Below are positions 1 to 9,922 of a stretch of DNA of 64,000 nucleotides, one piece after another. The stretch's first letter is position 1. Each line of letters starts with the position of its first letter. This DNA is from Phoronis australis (Eukaryota; Phoronida; Phoronidae). The position numbers and the translations under genes were made by a program. A model generated the notes under the pieces. The model ran no database searches, had not been told where the DNA came from, and saw nothing but the letters and a program-made list of their open reading frames with translations. The DNA lies in the NCBI GenBank assembly GCA_002633005.1, contig NMRA01000362.1:167758-231757 (forward strand), written 5' to 3'.

Positions 1-1075
1 CCAATGTGTGCGTGGATAAAAAATTTCTATTACACCGAATTGTACTTAACTGCGTAATAATCTCTTTAAGACCAACTACGAGTTGATTTCAAGAACTGAA
101 ACAACAACTTGGTGACTAAGGTGTGGTGCGCGGTTCTTCTTAACTCTGAACCTGGGTAGCGTAGTACGCTGTTCAGGCGCCCCGTTTTTGCAGCTCCTCG
201 GTCAAAGGTCATAAATCCGGAAGGAAAGGACAAAGGTCACAGGTGATGGATGCAACCGATATTTTCTGCAAACAATTCAGCCTTGCGTTTTGGCATAGAT
301 CCGCTTTTCAAAGGCCCGCTTTTTCTCGGAGAGTCCCGCTTTTCAAAATCATTGTCCCTTTTTTCATTTTCGAATGATGGCAACTATGCAACAGATGTTT
401 CAACAATTGTCTCTTTGTTACAGATATTGTTATTTTTCCAATCTACTTTATTTAGTAACATAACAATCGTAAACATGTGTCCCACTGTCTTTGATTTACG
501 ATTATACACACTACATGCATCAGTATCACTAATTTTTACTTTATGAAGAAATGTAATTATTTTCTACTACCCTGTAAGTATATTTCAAAGCTACACAATA
601 GTTGTTTGCCTATTTCTATCTACCAGAAACCTCTGTAACTTTCGGAAGGATAGTTGGAGAAATTAGTTTATCACACCTTTGTTAAATATCATTGCATTCC
701 AGTGACGCTATGTGCACGATTTACTGGCTACTAGTTCAATACGTGCTTATGAAGGAAAATAATGATACCTAGCCTAACCCGAAATGTTTAGCGCCGCGTT
801 ACAATTACAAAATATTTGCATTAAATGAACGATGTCCTGTGGCAATCGAACATGGAATTCGACGGTTCTCCTGTTCTATGTACACGTCAGTCCTACTGCG
901 GAATTATATTGGCTTGCAGTGTCCTTGCATAAGGCTGTGTGAAAATCTTTGCGTTATTATTATTATTCTGACTGAAACAAGACAGACGATGCGCTAACGA
1001 TGACGTGATTGATACTTTGCATACGTCACAGTAGTTGACGTTGTTTTCAGTACAAATACCGAAGGAGATAGCAGA
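1..1075. other. Non-coding flank upstream of the first gene
   Basis: I see no recognisable gene in this stretch. A 98-codon open frame at 250-546 is hydrophobic, AT-rich and matches no family I know, so I treat it as chance. Two CRE-like half sites, TGACGTG near 1001 and ACGTCA near 1023, precede the ATG at 1076 and could belong to that gene's promoter. Confidence 0.5.
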
Positions 1076-2008
1076 ATGGATGAATTTGGAGACGAGATTT
1101 TGAAAATTATTACCAGTACCACCGGAGTGGCTATGTCGGGTGCCCTGGTCAGCATGTGCATCTGTCACTTGCTGTCAGTAGGCGTAGCTAGAGTTACACA
1201 AGCCACACAGAAGACGGCGACACAAACAAAAGGTCTAATCCCTGATCTAAACCTCAGGGAAAAAGACGCAGTTCCATCATTTGTGGAGACCGTCATAGAG
1301 AAGGCCGTAGTTGAGGTGTACGTCGAGACTGTGGCTTTGGAGACCGTGGAGCAAAATAAAAAAGAGAGCGTAAGCAAGAAAATCACACGGTGCACCAAAG
1401 AGCCAGAAGCGGAAGTCACACAGGACCTCTCCGGAGTTACGAAATTACAAATGCCCCAGTCGGAGGTGTTGACTACGAGACATCACTGCATGTCAGCTAT
1501 ATGTTTAGCCTTTGATAAGAGCTGCGAGGAGAAAGATGAGATAGAAGCGTTTGTGGAGGCCACGGTTGAGCAGGCTGTCGTTGACGTCTTCGTGGAAATG
1601 GTGCTTTTGCAGGCAGTTGAGCTGATTCAGCATGAGAGGATTAAGATGGAAGTAAATAACGAAGAAAGTGAAGACGAAAGAAGTATTAGCGAATTATGCC
1701 GTGGACAAGAAATAGAATACACCCACGACCTCGCCAAGTTTGACACTGGCAAGACAAATTCAATGATGCAACCGGAATGCTTCAGTTTTCCTGACTTCAA
1801 GGGTGTAACTGGCAAGAAATACGTGTCATTCTTATTTGAAGGCGTCAAAATAAAAACTTTCCAATTCAGTAGTGTTACCGCTTCTGCGGGGCACCTTTCA
1901 AAGGAGGATCGACTACAGGACCACATGAAAGAAGTTATACCATCCTACATTCCAAAACCTGAGAGCGAGGCTGACAAATTTGAGACCAGTCAACGCGAAG
2001 GATTTTAG
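1076..2008 (+). CDS. Unknown 310-aa protein with a duplicated amphipathic helix
   Basis: This is a single uninterrupted 310-codon frame from ATG 1076 to TAG 2006-2008, long for DNA this AT-rich and so probably real. I do not recognise the family. Residues 15-40 are hydrophobic and could be a membrane segment or signal anchor. Residues 69-92 and 159-182 are copies of one unit: each starts FVE and alternates Val/Ala pairs with Glu/Lys, as an amphipathic helix does. Between and after the copies the chain is acidic, Lys/Glu-rich and probably disordered. The paired Val/Ala/Leu spacing resembles the PKA-docking helices of AKAPs, but this is only a suggestion from pattern. The ATG follows a possible acceptor (TTTTCAG ending at 1051), so a 5' untranslated exon may exist. 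No neighbour explains its role. Confidence 0.55.
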   Translation: MDEFGDEILKIITSTTGVAMSGALVSMCICHLLSVGVARVTQATQKTATQTKGLIPDLNLREKDAVPSFVETVIEKAVVEVYVETVALETVEQNKKESVSKKITRCTKEPEAEVTQDLSGVTKLQMPQSEVLTTRHHCMSAICLAFDKSCEEKDEIEAFVEATVEQAVVDVFVEMVLLQAVELIQHERIKMEVNNEESEDERSISELCRGQEIEYTHDLAKFDTGKTNSMMQPECFSFPDFKGVTGKKYVSFLFEGVKIKTFQFSSVTASAGHLSKEDRLQDHMKEVIPSYIPKPESEADKFETSQREGF

Positions 2009-3102
2009 CTAAGGCTGAAAAAGAGGCAAACGTCCAAAGAGAATAAGGCTGCCGTCTCTTTTGCTGTTTCAGTGGACCCCGGCCAATGGATTGACCCGTG
2101 TTTAATACCAAAGGGCTTTGAGTTTACAAACTATTTTTCATGACCTTTAATATAAAATATCCTACTCATTATTTCTATGTGTAGTACTGTAATGCGCTTG
2201 TTCATCTTGGGTTTTAACAAAGCTAGCGCCTTCTAACTAACAAGACAAACGTGAATAAGGCCTCACTCCCACAGCTATCCCTAACACTATCACCAACATT
2301 ATTAAGCTTAGCACCACTAGTACTCTAGGTCCCGATTACTTATAGGGACATTCAAACGAGATAACACTCATACAGCTCGGAGTGACTTCCTGGCAGTCGT
2401 GGTAATCAGCTAATTAACGCTAGAGTTTGCCGAAGGATGTTTGTATGAATCACAAACAAGAAAATTAAACCTCATATAGACAACAACAAACACAGTGACG
2501 ACAATACTGAATTAAAATGCAACAATTAAATTGCAATTATCACCATTGGTAGTCTTGTCATGGATTATAGTGACGTGTCAGTTGTAAATCAAGCAATTCT
2601 CGTTCTGATTGGAATAACCGTCATAATAAGAGGTTATAGTGTGTAACTATCTGAAGGGCTCACTCATGTCGTTCGTACATAAAAGGAAAGCATGCGAACA
2701 TGTGAGACAGTCTCATGAAATTTCAGGAAATAATGAGCTGACCTATCCAGTCCCAGCAGAAGTGAATTTTGGAACAAAGCCACATACCGTTATGTGATTG
2801 GTCTCTACTTGTTCCTTGCGAAGACGAGACGTGATTTTTGAGCATGCAACGAACTAACAGCTCGTTATTTTTAGTTCATACTTGGCTCTTAAAATAAACT
2901 GTTGTGATAAGCCGACAAGCACAGCCTGCTTATTAAGCCTTAACAAGATGATGGTTCTTTCGAAATTCTGATATCAATTCTAATTTGACTAAGGAACAAT
3001 GTGAGACCGATTTCATAACGATCCGCGTCAACATGTTTTGTGTGCTGGAACGGGGTAGGCCTGTGTATCCGCTTCAAGTCGACTAGCCTGCAAAAGTGAA
3101 AC
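2009..3102. other. Intergenic, no gene seen
   Basis: This stretch is AT-rich and holds no open frame of interest on either strand. It lies between the 3' ends of two convergent ORFs. A poly(A)-like AATATAAAA run near 2148-2156 could end the plus-strand transcript. Confidence 0.5.
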
Positions 3103-4680
3103 CTACCTGAAGGAGGACTCCGGCAGAGTCCAACTAACTAACGTATTTTTCTTGCGATGTATCTTAGGACGCTTGAATATAGAAAGGCGCTTGTTTCTGG
3201 GCAGTTGGGCGACGACAGGATGTTTTTCACCTAGATGTCTGGGGAATGGTATTTCGTAAGTAGGTTTGCATATTGTTTTACTTGGTACAGTTGCGCTGTT
3301 CCGTCTGTCAAATTTTGTGTTAGCTTGGCTGTAGGTTCTTTTGCTTTTTTGATCTTGGTCTTGTCTCGGCACAACAAAAGTAGCGTGCGAAATTGCTGTG
3401 TCAGCGGAAGCCGCTCTGTTCTGTTTTGAACTGGAAGAAACTATTTTCGTACGGTACATAGTGTCGTGGTCACTGTCCATTTTGACATTCAAGGATATCA
3501 ATTTGAAAGAGGTTAAGGTCGTATTAAAAGTTCTTGAGGTTGAGTTACTACGAGGAGAGCTACTACAAAGCTCCTGGTGACTGGATGACTCCTCACTTTT
3601 TCTTCGGGAGAAGACTCTACTTTTTCTCTTCTTTTGAAAATCACCGTCAGCCCTCGCTGATGTCGTGCCTGTTTCCGTGCTTGTCTTAATGTCGGATGCA
3701 CTTTCAGCTGTATCCAACACTTTAGAAGACTTGACAGAAGGAGATTCTGTGCCTTTTTCCAAATAGTTTGCCCCTCGTTTCTTTTTAAGAAATTTCTCCA
3801 TTTTCTCCAAGTTTACGACATCATCGGTCAGGATTTCGTCGCAGAGTTTCTCATACCCTGGCATCCTGTGGTACCCCAAATTCCGCACCCCGCCTGAGAT
3901 AGTTTCTGTCAGAACCCTCGCCTTTCTTCTGAACCTCTTTCTTCCTAAGCCTCGTCCATTTGTTTCATTCTCTTTGCAAGCCGGTTCCTTGCTCTTCATT
4001 TTCCTGATGAAAATTTTACCGAGCTTTAGCAGGCGACAGGTTTTCTTAATAGTGGTGGGTATGGAATCGGGAAATTCAGCGGTTACGTGTGTCGCGATAT
4101 CTGGAGGTGGTAACTGCAAAAGAGCGATTGCTCTCGTAGAGACGTCTGGAGGTGATGCATGTAATTGCGAAAGAGCAATTGCTCCAGTAGGCGTTTCACT
4201 TCCATTATCGCTCGTGTTAGCTAATGTTTGCATAGGAAGACTTTGTGTTTTACAAGTAGCTTTTCTACACGGTTGCTGTGCATCCCTAAAGGAATCCAAA
4301 CTCTTTCCAGTGTAAAGCGAGTTTTTATTTTTGCACTCGTCGACGATTTCACAAGATGTGATCTCATCATTGGCCGGGTTGTAAGTGGCACGATCAATGG
4401 CATGCTTCTGGGCAATGATGGTCCTTACACAGATCGGCGTATTGTGAAGGTCTTCCTTGGACATTAGTTGGGCTGCCATATTCTTGTCAGTAACTACTGT
4501 GTATTTGTGACGGTCTCTAGCACGGCACTCAACTAATTGACGGCTTTCCTGTTTCTTCTGTTTCCTGAAGAATCGCGAAAGACGCGCTATCTTTCTTCGT
4601 CTCACGCAAATGGCAGGAGAGATCAAGTTGGGCTCGCTCGTGCTACCTTGGACATTTCCAGCTGCTGCTGTTTGAAGCAT
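3103..4680 (-). CDS. Unknown basic, Ser/Lys-rich 525-aa protein
   Basis: This minus-strand frame has 525 codons from the ATG at 4678-4680 to a stop at 3103-3105. I recognise no domain. The chain is rich in Lys, Arg and Ser, with several basic clusters (for example RRRKIARLSRFFRKQKK near residue 27 and GRKRFRRKAR near 250). It looks largely disordered and could be nuclear. A short repeat near residues 168-197 carries AIALxQL followed by PPD twice. The terminal TAG sits inside CAG|GTAGGT, a strong splice donor on this strand, so the frame may be one long exon whose message continues at lower coordinates instead of stopping here. I found no convincing downstream exon. Its length supports a real gene; function is unknown. 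Confidence 0.55.
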   Translation of the reverse strand: MLQTAAAGNVQGSTSEPNLISPAICVRRRKIARLSRFFRKQKKQESRQLVECRARDRHKYTVVTDKNMAAQLMSKEDLHNTPICVRTIIAQKHAIDRATYNPANDEITSCEIVDECKNKNSLYTGKSLDSFRDAQQPCRKATCKTQSLPMQTLANTSDNGSETPTGAIALSQLHASPPDVSTRAIALLQLPPPDIATHVTAEFPDSIPTTIKKTCRLLKLGKIFIRKMKSKEPACKENETNGRGLGRKRFRRKARVLTETISGGVRNLGYHRMPGYEKLCDEILTDDVVNLEKMEKFLKKKRGANYLEKGTESPSVKSSKVLDTAESASDIKTSTETGTTSARADGDFQKKRKSRVFSRRKSEESSSHQELCSSSPRSNSTSRTFNTTLTSFKLISLNVKMDSDHDTMYRTKIVSSSSKQNRAASADTAISHATFVVPRQDQDQKSKRTYSQANTKFDRRNSATVPSKTICKPTYEIPFPRHLGEKHPVVAQLPRNKRLSIFKRPKIHRKKNTLVSWTLPESSFR

Positions 4681-5922
4681 ATTCTTTCACGGTTTAAGAA
4701 TCCTTGGACCATGGAACCAACGCGTGTTCACAGTTGAGTTTTTAATCAACTTGAGATTGCTAAATATCGCTCGAAGGACCTCATAACATGACTCCATTTT
4801 CTTTATAACACGCCACGTCGAGTCAATCTCACTCATGGTGTTACTGTGTTCATCTTTCTGTCTAGAGACCGTAGGAAATGTTGTGTTCTATTGACGAGAG
4901 CCGAAGGTCGACCGAAAGATTGTGAAACAAAAACAAAAACTTTGTTTCCAGGTTGCTTGCAATTCAGCACTTCAACAACAGATCGTTGTCAGACACGTGG
5001 CAGGCGCTGTGTTATGTCACGTGTACGAACCTGAAACTGGTCGACAACGACACCGAATTGTTTCCGAGTTTGGATGACCACATTTTTGTTAAATTAGAAC
5101 TTTTCCAAGAGTGCCACTTATTATAAATGATATGTAATTAAATATACTGTACGTAGCTTTGTGGGTAACCTTGTGCACGCAATGGGCTGAATTGATCCAG
5201 CAGATAAGTTTTGGCACTTGTCCTTGCGTCCTTGTGTCAAATTCCCTCTGCATTCTCATACTATAACCAGGGAATGCTCTCGACTAGGCGAATCAGAAAG
5301 CGCGTGATGCCATAAACATTTCTATTCTGCAAGACGCTGGTTTCCATAGAAACATGGAAAATCCTAATAAATACCTCCATGAATTTGGCTTGCGATGAGG
5401 TACATTTACAGCAATTACGCGATTTTTGAAACGTTATTTCGATAGCAATTTTATAGAAATGTCGTACTGCTTAGACACCGGCAGACGATTTTGCTACTTC
5501 GAAAGGAAATAACTAACTTTGAGCCGTGATAATTAAAAATATGTAACATTTTCAGAGATTTTCTTTGAGATTTCGCTTCGAATTGAAGTCAGCTAATGTA
5601 CGGTTAATATGGAAAATGGCCGAATAATAAAAATCATTTTCAATTTTTCAGGATAAAACTGCAGTAATTACGAAGTTTTGACTAGAACGAAAGAGCTGCG
5701 CTTGCTTCAGAACAAAAAATACACCGTCAGTAACAAAAATAACCAATGTTACGGAAAAAAAACATACCAATTTAATTTCGAGTAATTGTGTGAAAGGTGA
5801 ACATTTTACTTTTCTGAAGAATTGTTTCAATTTATTCGCAGTTTCCATGGCAGCTTATTTCCACATTGTCTCCGTCACCCTCGACGTTTCGCGCAGTAAC
5901 TCAAATGTACAGACTCAATTTC
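4681..5922. other. Intergenic between two minus-strand ORFs
   Basis: I see no recognisable gene. The short frames are chance-sized. The stretch would hold the promoter of the 3103-4680 ORF and the 3' region of the 5923-6423 ORF, but I can place no specific site. Confidence 0.45.
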
Positions 5923-6423
5923 TTATTTTTCTAAATCCATAATTTTTTCTACTGTAGTCTCGTCATCATCTGCTCTTTCCACAGCCGTGTGTTTAAAGCC
6001 AACCAGCTCAATGACAGGATCATGGCACACTTCCGTATCAGAAGAAATTTTCGCATTATCACCAACTCTGTTTTCGCACAAATCATAAATAGCACCCTTG
6101 AGTTTGGGTTTCTTACTTGCTTTTTTCGCATGAAGGTCAGCAACTTTGGCCGTAACAATCTGTTGAAGCAATTCTGGGAACGTGTTCATCAAGTCGTCAA
6201 TCAGTTCAAAGACGTGATATTCCATTGCCATGGAAACTTTCCCCATACTAATTTCCTCCACAAGAGGCTTAACCGTTGTTTCTAGAACTCCCTCCAGCTG
6301 TTTTAATAAATCTGGTTTACAATTGACTGAATCGTCACCTGCGGCTCCGTAAGTTGACTTCTCATTCGCCTCACAACCCACTTTTGGTTTAACGCTGATC
6401 TGCTGGTTCGGCATTTTAGGCAT
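5923..6423 (-). CDS. Unknown 166-aa helical protein
   Basis: This is an open frame of 166 codons on the minus strand, from the ATG at 6421-6423 to TAA at 5923-5925. I do not recognise it. Residues about 38-90 (DLLKQLEGVLETTVKPLVEE, then an FELIDDLMNTFPELLQQIV stretch) should form amphipathic helices. A Lys-rich segment follows at about 95-108, and the C-terminus is acidic. A perfect TGACGTCA cAMP-response element lies 18 bases upstream of the ATG, so the gene could be CREB/ATF-responsive. The frame could be complete, since no donor is needed to end it. The moderate length leaves some chance that it is spurious. Confidence 0.4.
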   Translation of the reverse strand: MPKMPNQQISVKPKVGCEANEKSTYGAAGDDSVNCKPDLLKQLEGVLETTVKPLVEEISMGKVSMAMEYHVFELIDDLMNTFPELLQQIVTAKVADLHAKKASKKPKLKGAIYDLCENRVGDNAKISSDTEVCHDPVIELVGFKHTAVERADDDETTVEKIMDLEK

Positions 6424-6440
6424 TACTGAATGAATATTTA

Positions 6441-6448
6441 TGACGTCA
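6441..6448. promoter_or_regulatory. CRE palindrome TGACGTCA
   Basis: This is an exact match to the full cAMP-response element, placed just upstream of the minus-strand ATG at 6423. A chance 8-mer is possible. The position directly in front of an ORF is what makes it worth noting. Confidence 0.35.
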
Positions 6449-7074
6449 TAGAACTAGATTCTCAAAAATCAGTCAACAGATTTATGACGACAGCAATATA
6501 TGATTCTACGGTTTCCAGTTCAGCAGGCGTAGCGCGTAAGCTGGCTATGAGGACTCGCAAGCCGAGGCCCGGTTGATCGGTGATAGCTGAAGAAGTAAGG
6601 CTTGGATTGCAATTATGCGAAGACTTCATTTTCGTGGTATCTAGGGTTAATTACGGTTGGAGTAGTGACCCTGGGATGAAATGGAATTTACTGGATGAAT
6701 ACTCAAATCGCAGGTGCTCCAAAACAGAGCACAGTCGGTTCTGAGGAAGAAAAATGACGTTGTGATAGCGTAGAATATTTTGTAACTGACATAATAACAT
6801 TTTTTAACAATCGGGTCGATATTCTTCGAAAAAATATGTTCACCAAACGTACCGAGATTGGCGTATATTAAGTAATATCACGCAAGATATCATTCTGCGT
6901 ATCGACCGAGACCGAAGGTGAAATGTTACTTCACCTACGCCAATCGAGGTTCATTTTGTATTTACATGTATCCCAGACGCTTTGAATTCCCAAGTTTCTT
7001 TCATTTATCGGCAGATTTGTTAAACACTTCACCCAGGCAGTTCACGTGGCGGATCACATCTTATATGTACATGT

Positions 7075-7170
7075 ACGTGCCCTCTTGGAAAGCAGTGCTA
7101 TCATTGAAGAGGCCACCCTCATTTTAAATATCACAATAATAAATAAATAAATGAACAAATAAATAAAGTA
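7075..7170 (+). mobile_element. 3' tail of a LINE-like retroelement (truncated)
   Basis: The sequence GCCCTCTTGG, then CTATCATTGAAGAGGCCACC, then CTCATTTTAAAT and a tail of AATAAATAAAT units matches a second copy near 20355-20425 in the same order. Shared 3' sequence followed by an ATAAA-type tail is how CR1/L2-like non-LTR elements end. No reverse transcriptase remains here. Confidence 0.55.
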
Positions 7171-7651
7171 CATGTACGTACTTGCACGATAGGTCACAAA
7201 TTTTCTCTAGGAAAGAAACAGTTTTAAATGTAATGATTTATTACTTGAAAAGAGACAACGAAGATAAAAAAGGTAATTGTGCATTGAACTTGTGACATTT
7301 CCTGAAAATGGTTAAATAACAATAATTTATTTTTATATTGTAGTTTCCGAAGAATTGGTGCATGAGATGCAGACGATATAATATTAAGCAATTGAAAACT
7401 GAGCCAGACCTGTCATGTAATTAACAGTTTTATACAGTATGGGACACGATTGCACGTTGATTGTTGTTAAATACTACTGCAATTTCTTTACTTTAAGATA
7501 GTATTTTGTCGAAGACGGCACCATTTTGAAAAATAGTTATTGCAGTGAAAAACACCCTTTGTGGCTGCACATTTCGTATACCTCTTCTATACATGTAGGA
7601 ATGCCCTCCGGCCTGACACGGCATTAACCTGGTTACCGCTTATCATTTTTC

Positions 7652-7800
7652 TTACTATGACATCACTATTACTACTATGACTGCAATTACTACCATTAGT
7701 ACTATTACTGCTTTTACCACTATTACTACTTTGCTATTATTATTATTTATCAGTGTCGTTATCATTATTATTATTATTGTAATTGTTATTAATAATATTT
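7652..7800. repeat. Low-complexity ATT/ACT trinucleotide tract
   Basis: This is an imperfect run of ATT, ACT and TTA triplets (TATTATTATTATTT and similar), a degenerate microsatellite. The minus-strand frame across it, rich in Ile, Val and Asn, is a by-product of the repeat. Confidence 0.7.
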
Positions 7801-8234
7801 TAAATTGATTTAACGCGAACGCAGTGCAATATACACAATACATGTTTTAGCAAAGTGCTAATACATCAGGGTTCTCATAATCTCATTATGGTTCAATGTT
7901 TTTTACCGGTCTTACCAAAACGAATAGCGAGTGCTATTTCAAAAGGATTTTAAGAGGTTCCTATGTTCAGCCTTAACGACATTGTGAGATATGTCTTGAA
8001 GGGTGTTAATGCAGAGGAGGCCAACATTTTGGAAACGAGGAGGTTGAGATTTAAAAATCTTGTTTAGGCGTGCGCCTCTTCAAAAACTGATTATTTGTGA
8101 ACTATCGGCAAGCACGGTATTGTTCATAAATGTAACTATATCCTTCTGTAGTTTGCCACGAAGAACTGAATTCACACTGTAATCTTTTGCTTGCGACTTA
8201 CATCTAAACCTGAGGATACCCTCCGTATTATCAT

Positions 8235-8495
8235 TTATGTCTCTTCCTGAAAGCATTCATTATCAAAGAACTGGCGCTCGTTTAACGACAATGTGTTAAT
8301 TGCGTTAAGCTGAAGTCTGGAGGCAGACATTTTTCCAGAATTAACGACTAGTCGGCTTATGATGGCTGAGGTCACCGGGCCATTAGAAAATCTGGTAACG
8401 GACATACAAAACACGCAACTATTTTTTTTGGAACTGGCCCCAATATTAGTAGAAGAACGAAATGATTTAACAGAGTGATTTGAACTAGGTTTCAT
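8235..8495 (-). pseudogene. Possible decayed BEL/Pao-type gag fragment
   Basis: The 86-codon minus-strand frame contains CVFC, followed 11 residues later by VTSAIISRLVVNSGKM. BEL/Pao gag proteins commonly have a CxxC knuckle start followed by a V-T-x-x-x-x-R-x-x-x-x-x-x-G-K segment before the next Cys pair. The His and the second knuckle are missing, so this would be a relic. The match is short and from memory of the family, so confidence is low. Confidence 0.22.
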
Positions 8496-9840
8496 TGAAA
8501 GTGGGTTGTACGGAACAAAAAACTTTCAACGTCGAAGTCAGCGTTGTTTAATATGCGCTTTTTATGCGATGTAGCAAAAGGGTTACTATAGGCCTACCTT
8601 ATCCTCTTATCTGCCCACAGCCACGCGTGTTGTTGACAGCAAGCTGCATTACAAAAATGGAACCTCATGAGACGCGAGACTTAACGTCCATTAAAACTAG
8701 AATCTCCAATCTCTGTCTTTATTTATATGTGCTTCAGACAATCGAACAAATTGCAATTTTAATAAATATCTTACCTTAAAAGATAATAGAAAGAGAAAGT
8801 GCATGTTTGTTGTAGTTCAAAAAGGACAGTCAGCTTTTTCGGACTATTGTCCCTATAAGCTATCGACCAAGGCCAGGTTTGAGCAAAATGATCATGCCCT
8901 ATGATCATAGTACCAAAATATTTTCTATTTCCCCAGCTAGGCATACGACTTATACATGTACGTACTACACGTCACGGTTTGATCTGTTGCTAACACCGCT
9001 ATTTGAGATATGTTTTGACATCATAGGAACAATGACATTTCTTTCAGCTTCTAAGCGGTTCAAAACGTGTTACTATGCCACCACTTTTTTAACTATTGGC
9101 TCCCCCTTCTCAAAGGCGATGTTTTGCTGTTGCACTTGCAAAATCTGTCAACCTGCCCGCAAATATAATATATGGCTTTTATTTCCTTACACCACAATGT
9201 CTATAAGAAATTGTAATTCTGAACTAAAGTGGTAGACAGAACCCATCAGTATCAGAAACTTTGGTCTTGCTCCTCTTGTGCTGAACATTCCAAGACAATA
9301 AAACACTGGCTGAAATAAGTCAAAGTACCGTGGACTAAAACGGGTGTTTTTTCTATCGAATTGGCTTTCAAAATTGAATTCCCCGTGAAAAAAATTGTTA
9401 TTGTCGTTTGTTCCCTAAGAAATACGATAAATATTAGTTGTGCTTACCAAGGGAAGTGTGTTTACTATGCATGTAATGCCGGATACACAATTGGTTTGTG
9501 ACCTGTGAGTGCCTACAAAAGATTGTAATAACGCTTTAACAAAAAAATTGCTACCTGATCCTGGAAACTCCTTTCGTCTGGAGTTGAAACTGTACGGGAT
9601 ACATTTTTGACTGCTCATGTTAAAAACAATGGACAGCACACAGGGACACATCTGGAGCTGGTACATTTGATAGAATTTCATTCAAATAATCCGAGAAAGA
9701 AGGTGTTAAGTGTGTGAACGGTTTTCCTCCGAGTGACAAATACCATGCAAACTCATGAAATATGACGTCACTTTCGTAACATGTAACAGTGGTACATTTC
9801 TTGTGTGTGCATTCGACGAAAATTATTAGAATTGCACTAC

Positions 9841-9922
9841 TTGTTACATTTTAGGAGAGGCCTAGCAACGTAAAATGTAACAATGACGTAAAATGTAACA
9901 GCTGTTACAGTGTACATTTTAC
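9841..9922. repeat. Cluster of inverted and direct copies of TAAAATGTAACA
   Basis: TTGTTACATTTTA (9841-9853) and its exact complement TAAAATGTAACAA (9871-9883) form a 13-bp inverted repeat. A second direct copy follows at 9889-9900, overlapping the 14-bp palindrome GTAACAGCTGTTAC (9895-9908). A further inverted arm, TACATTTTAC, lies at 9913-9922. The cluster could be a MITE relic or a multi-site protein-binding array. Confidence 0.6.

Noticed and set aside
7655-7843. Hydrophobic minus-strand frame rich in Ile/Val
   Set aside because: It is a translation of an ATT/ACT low-complexity tract.
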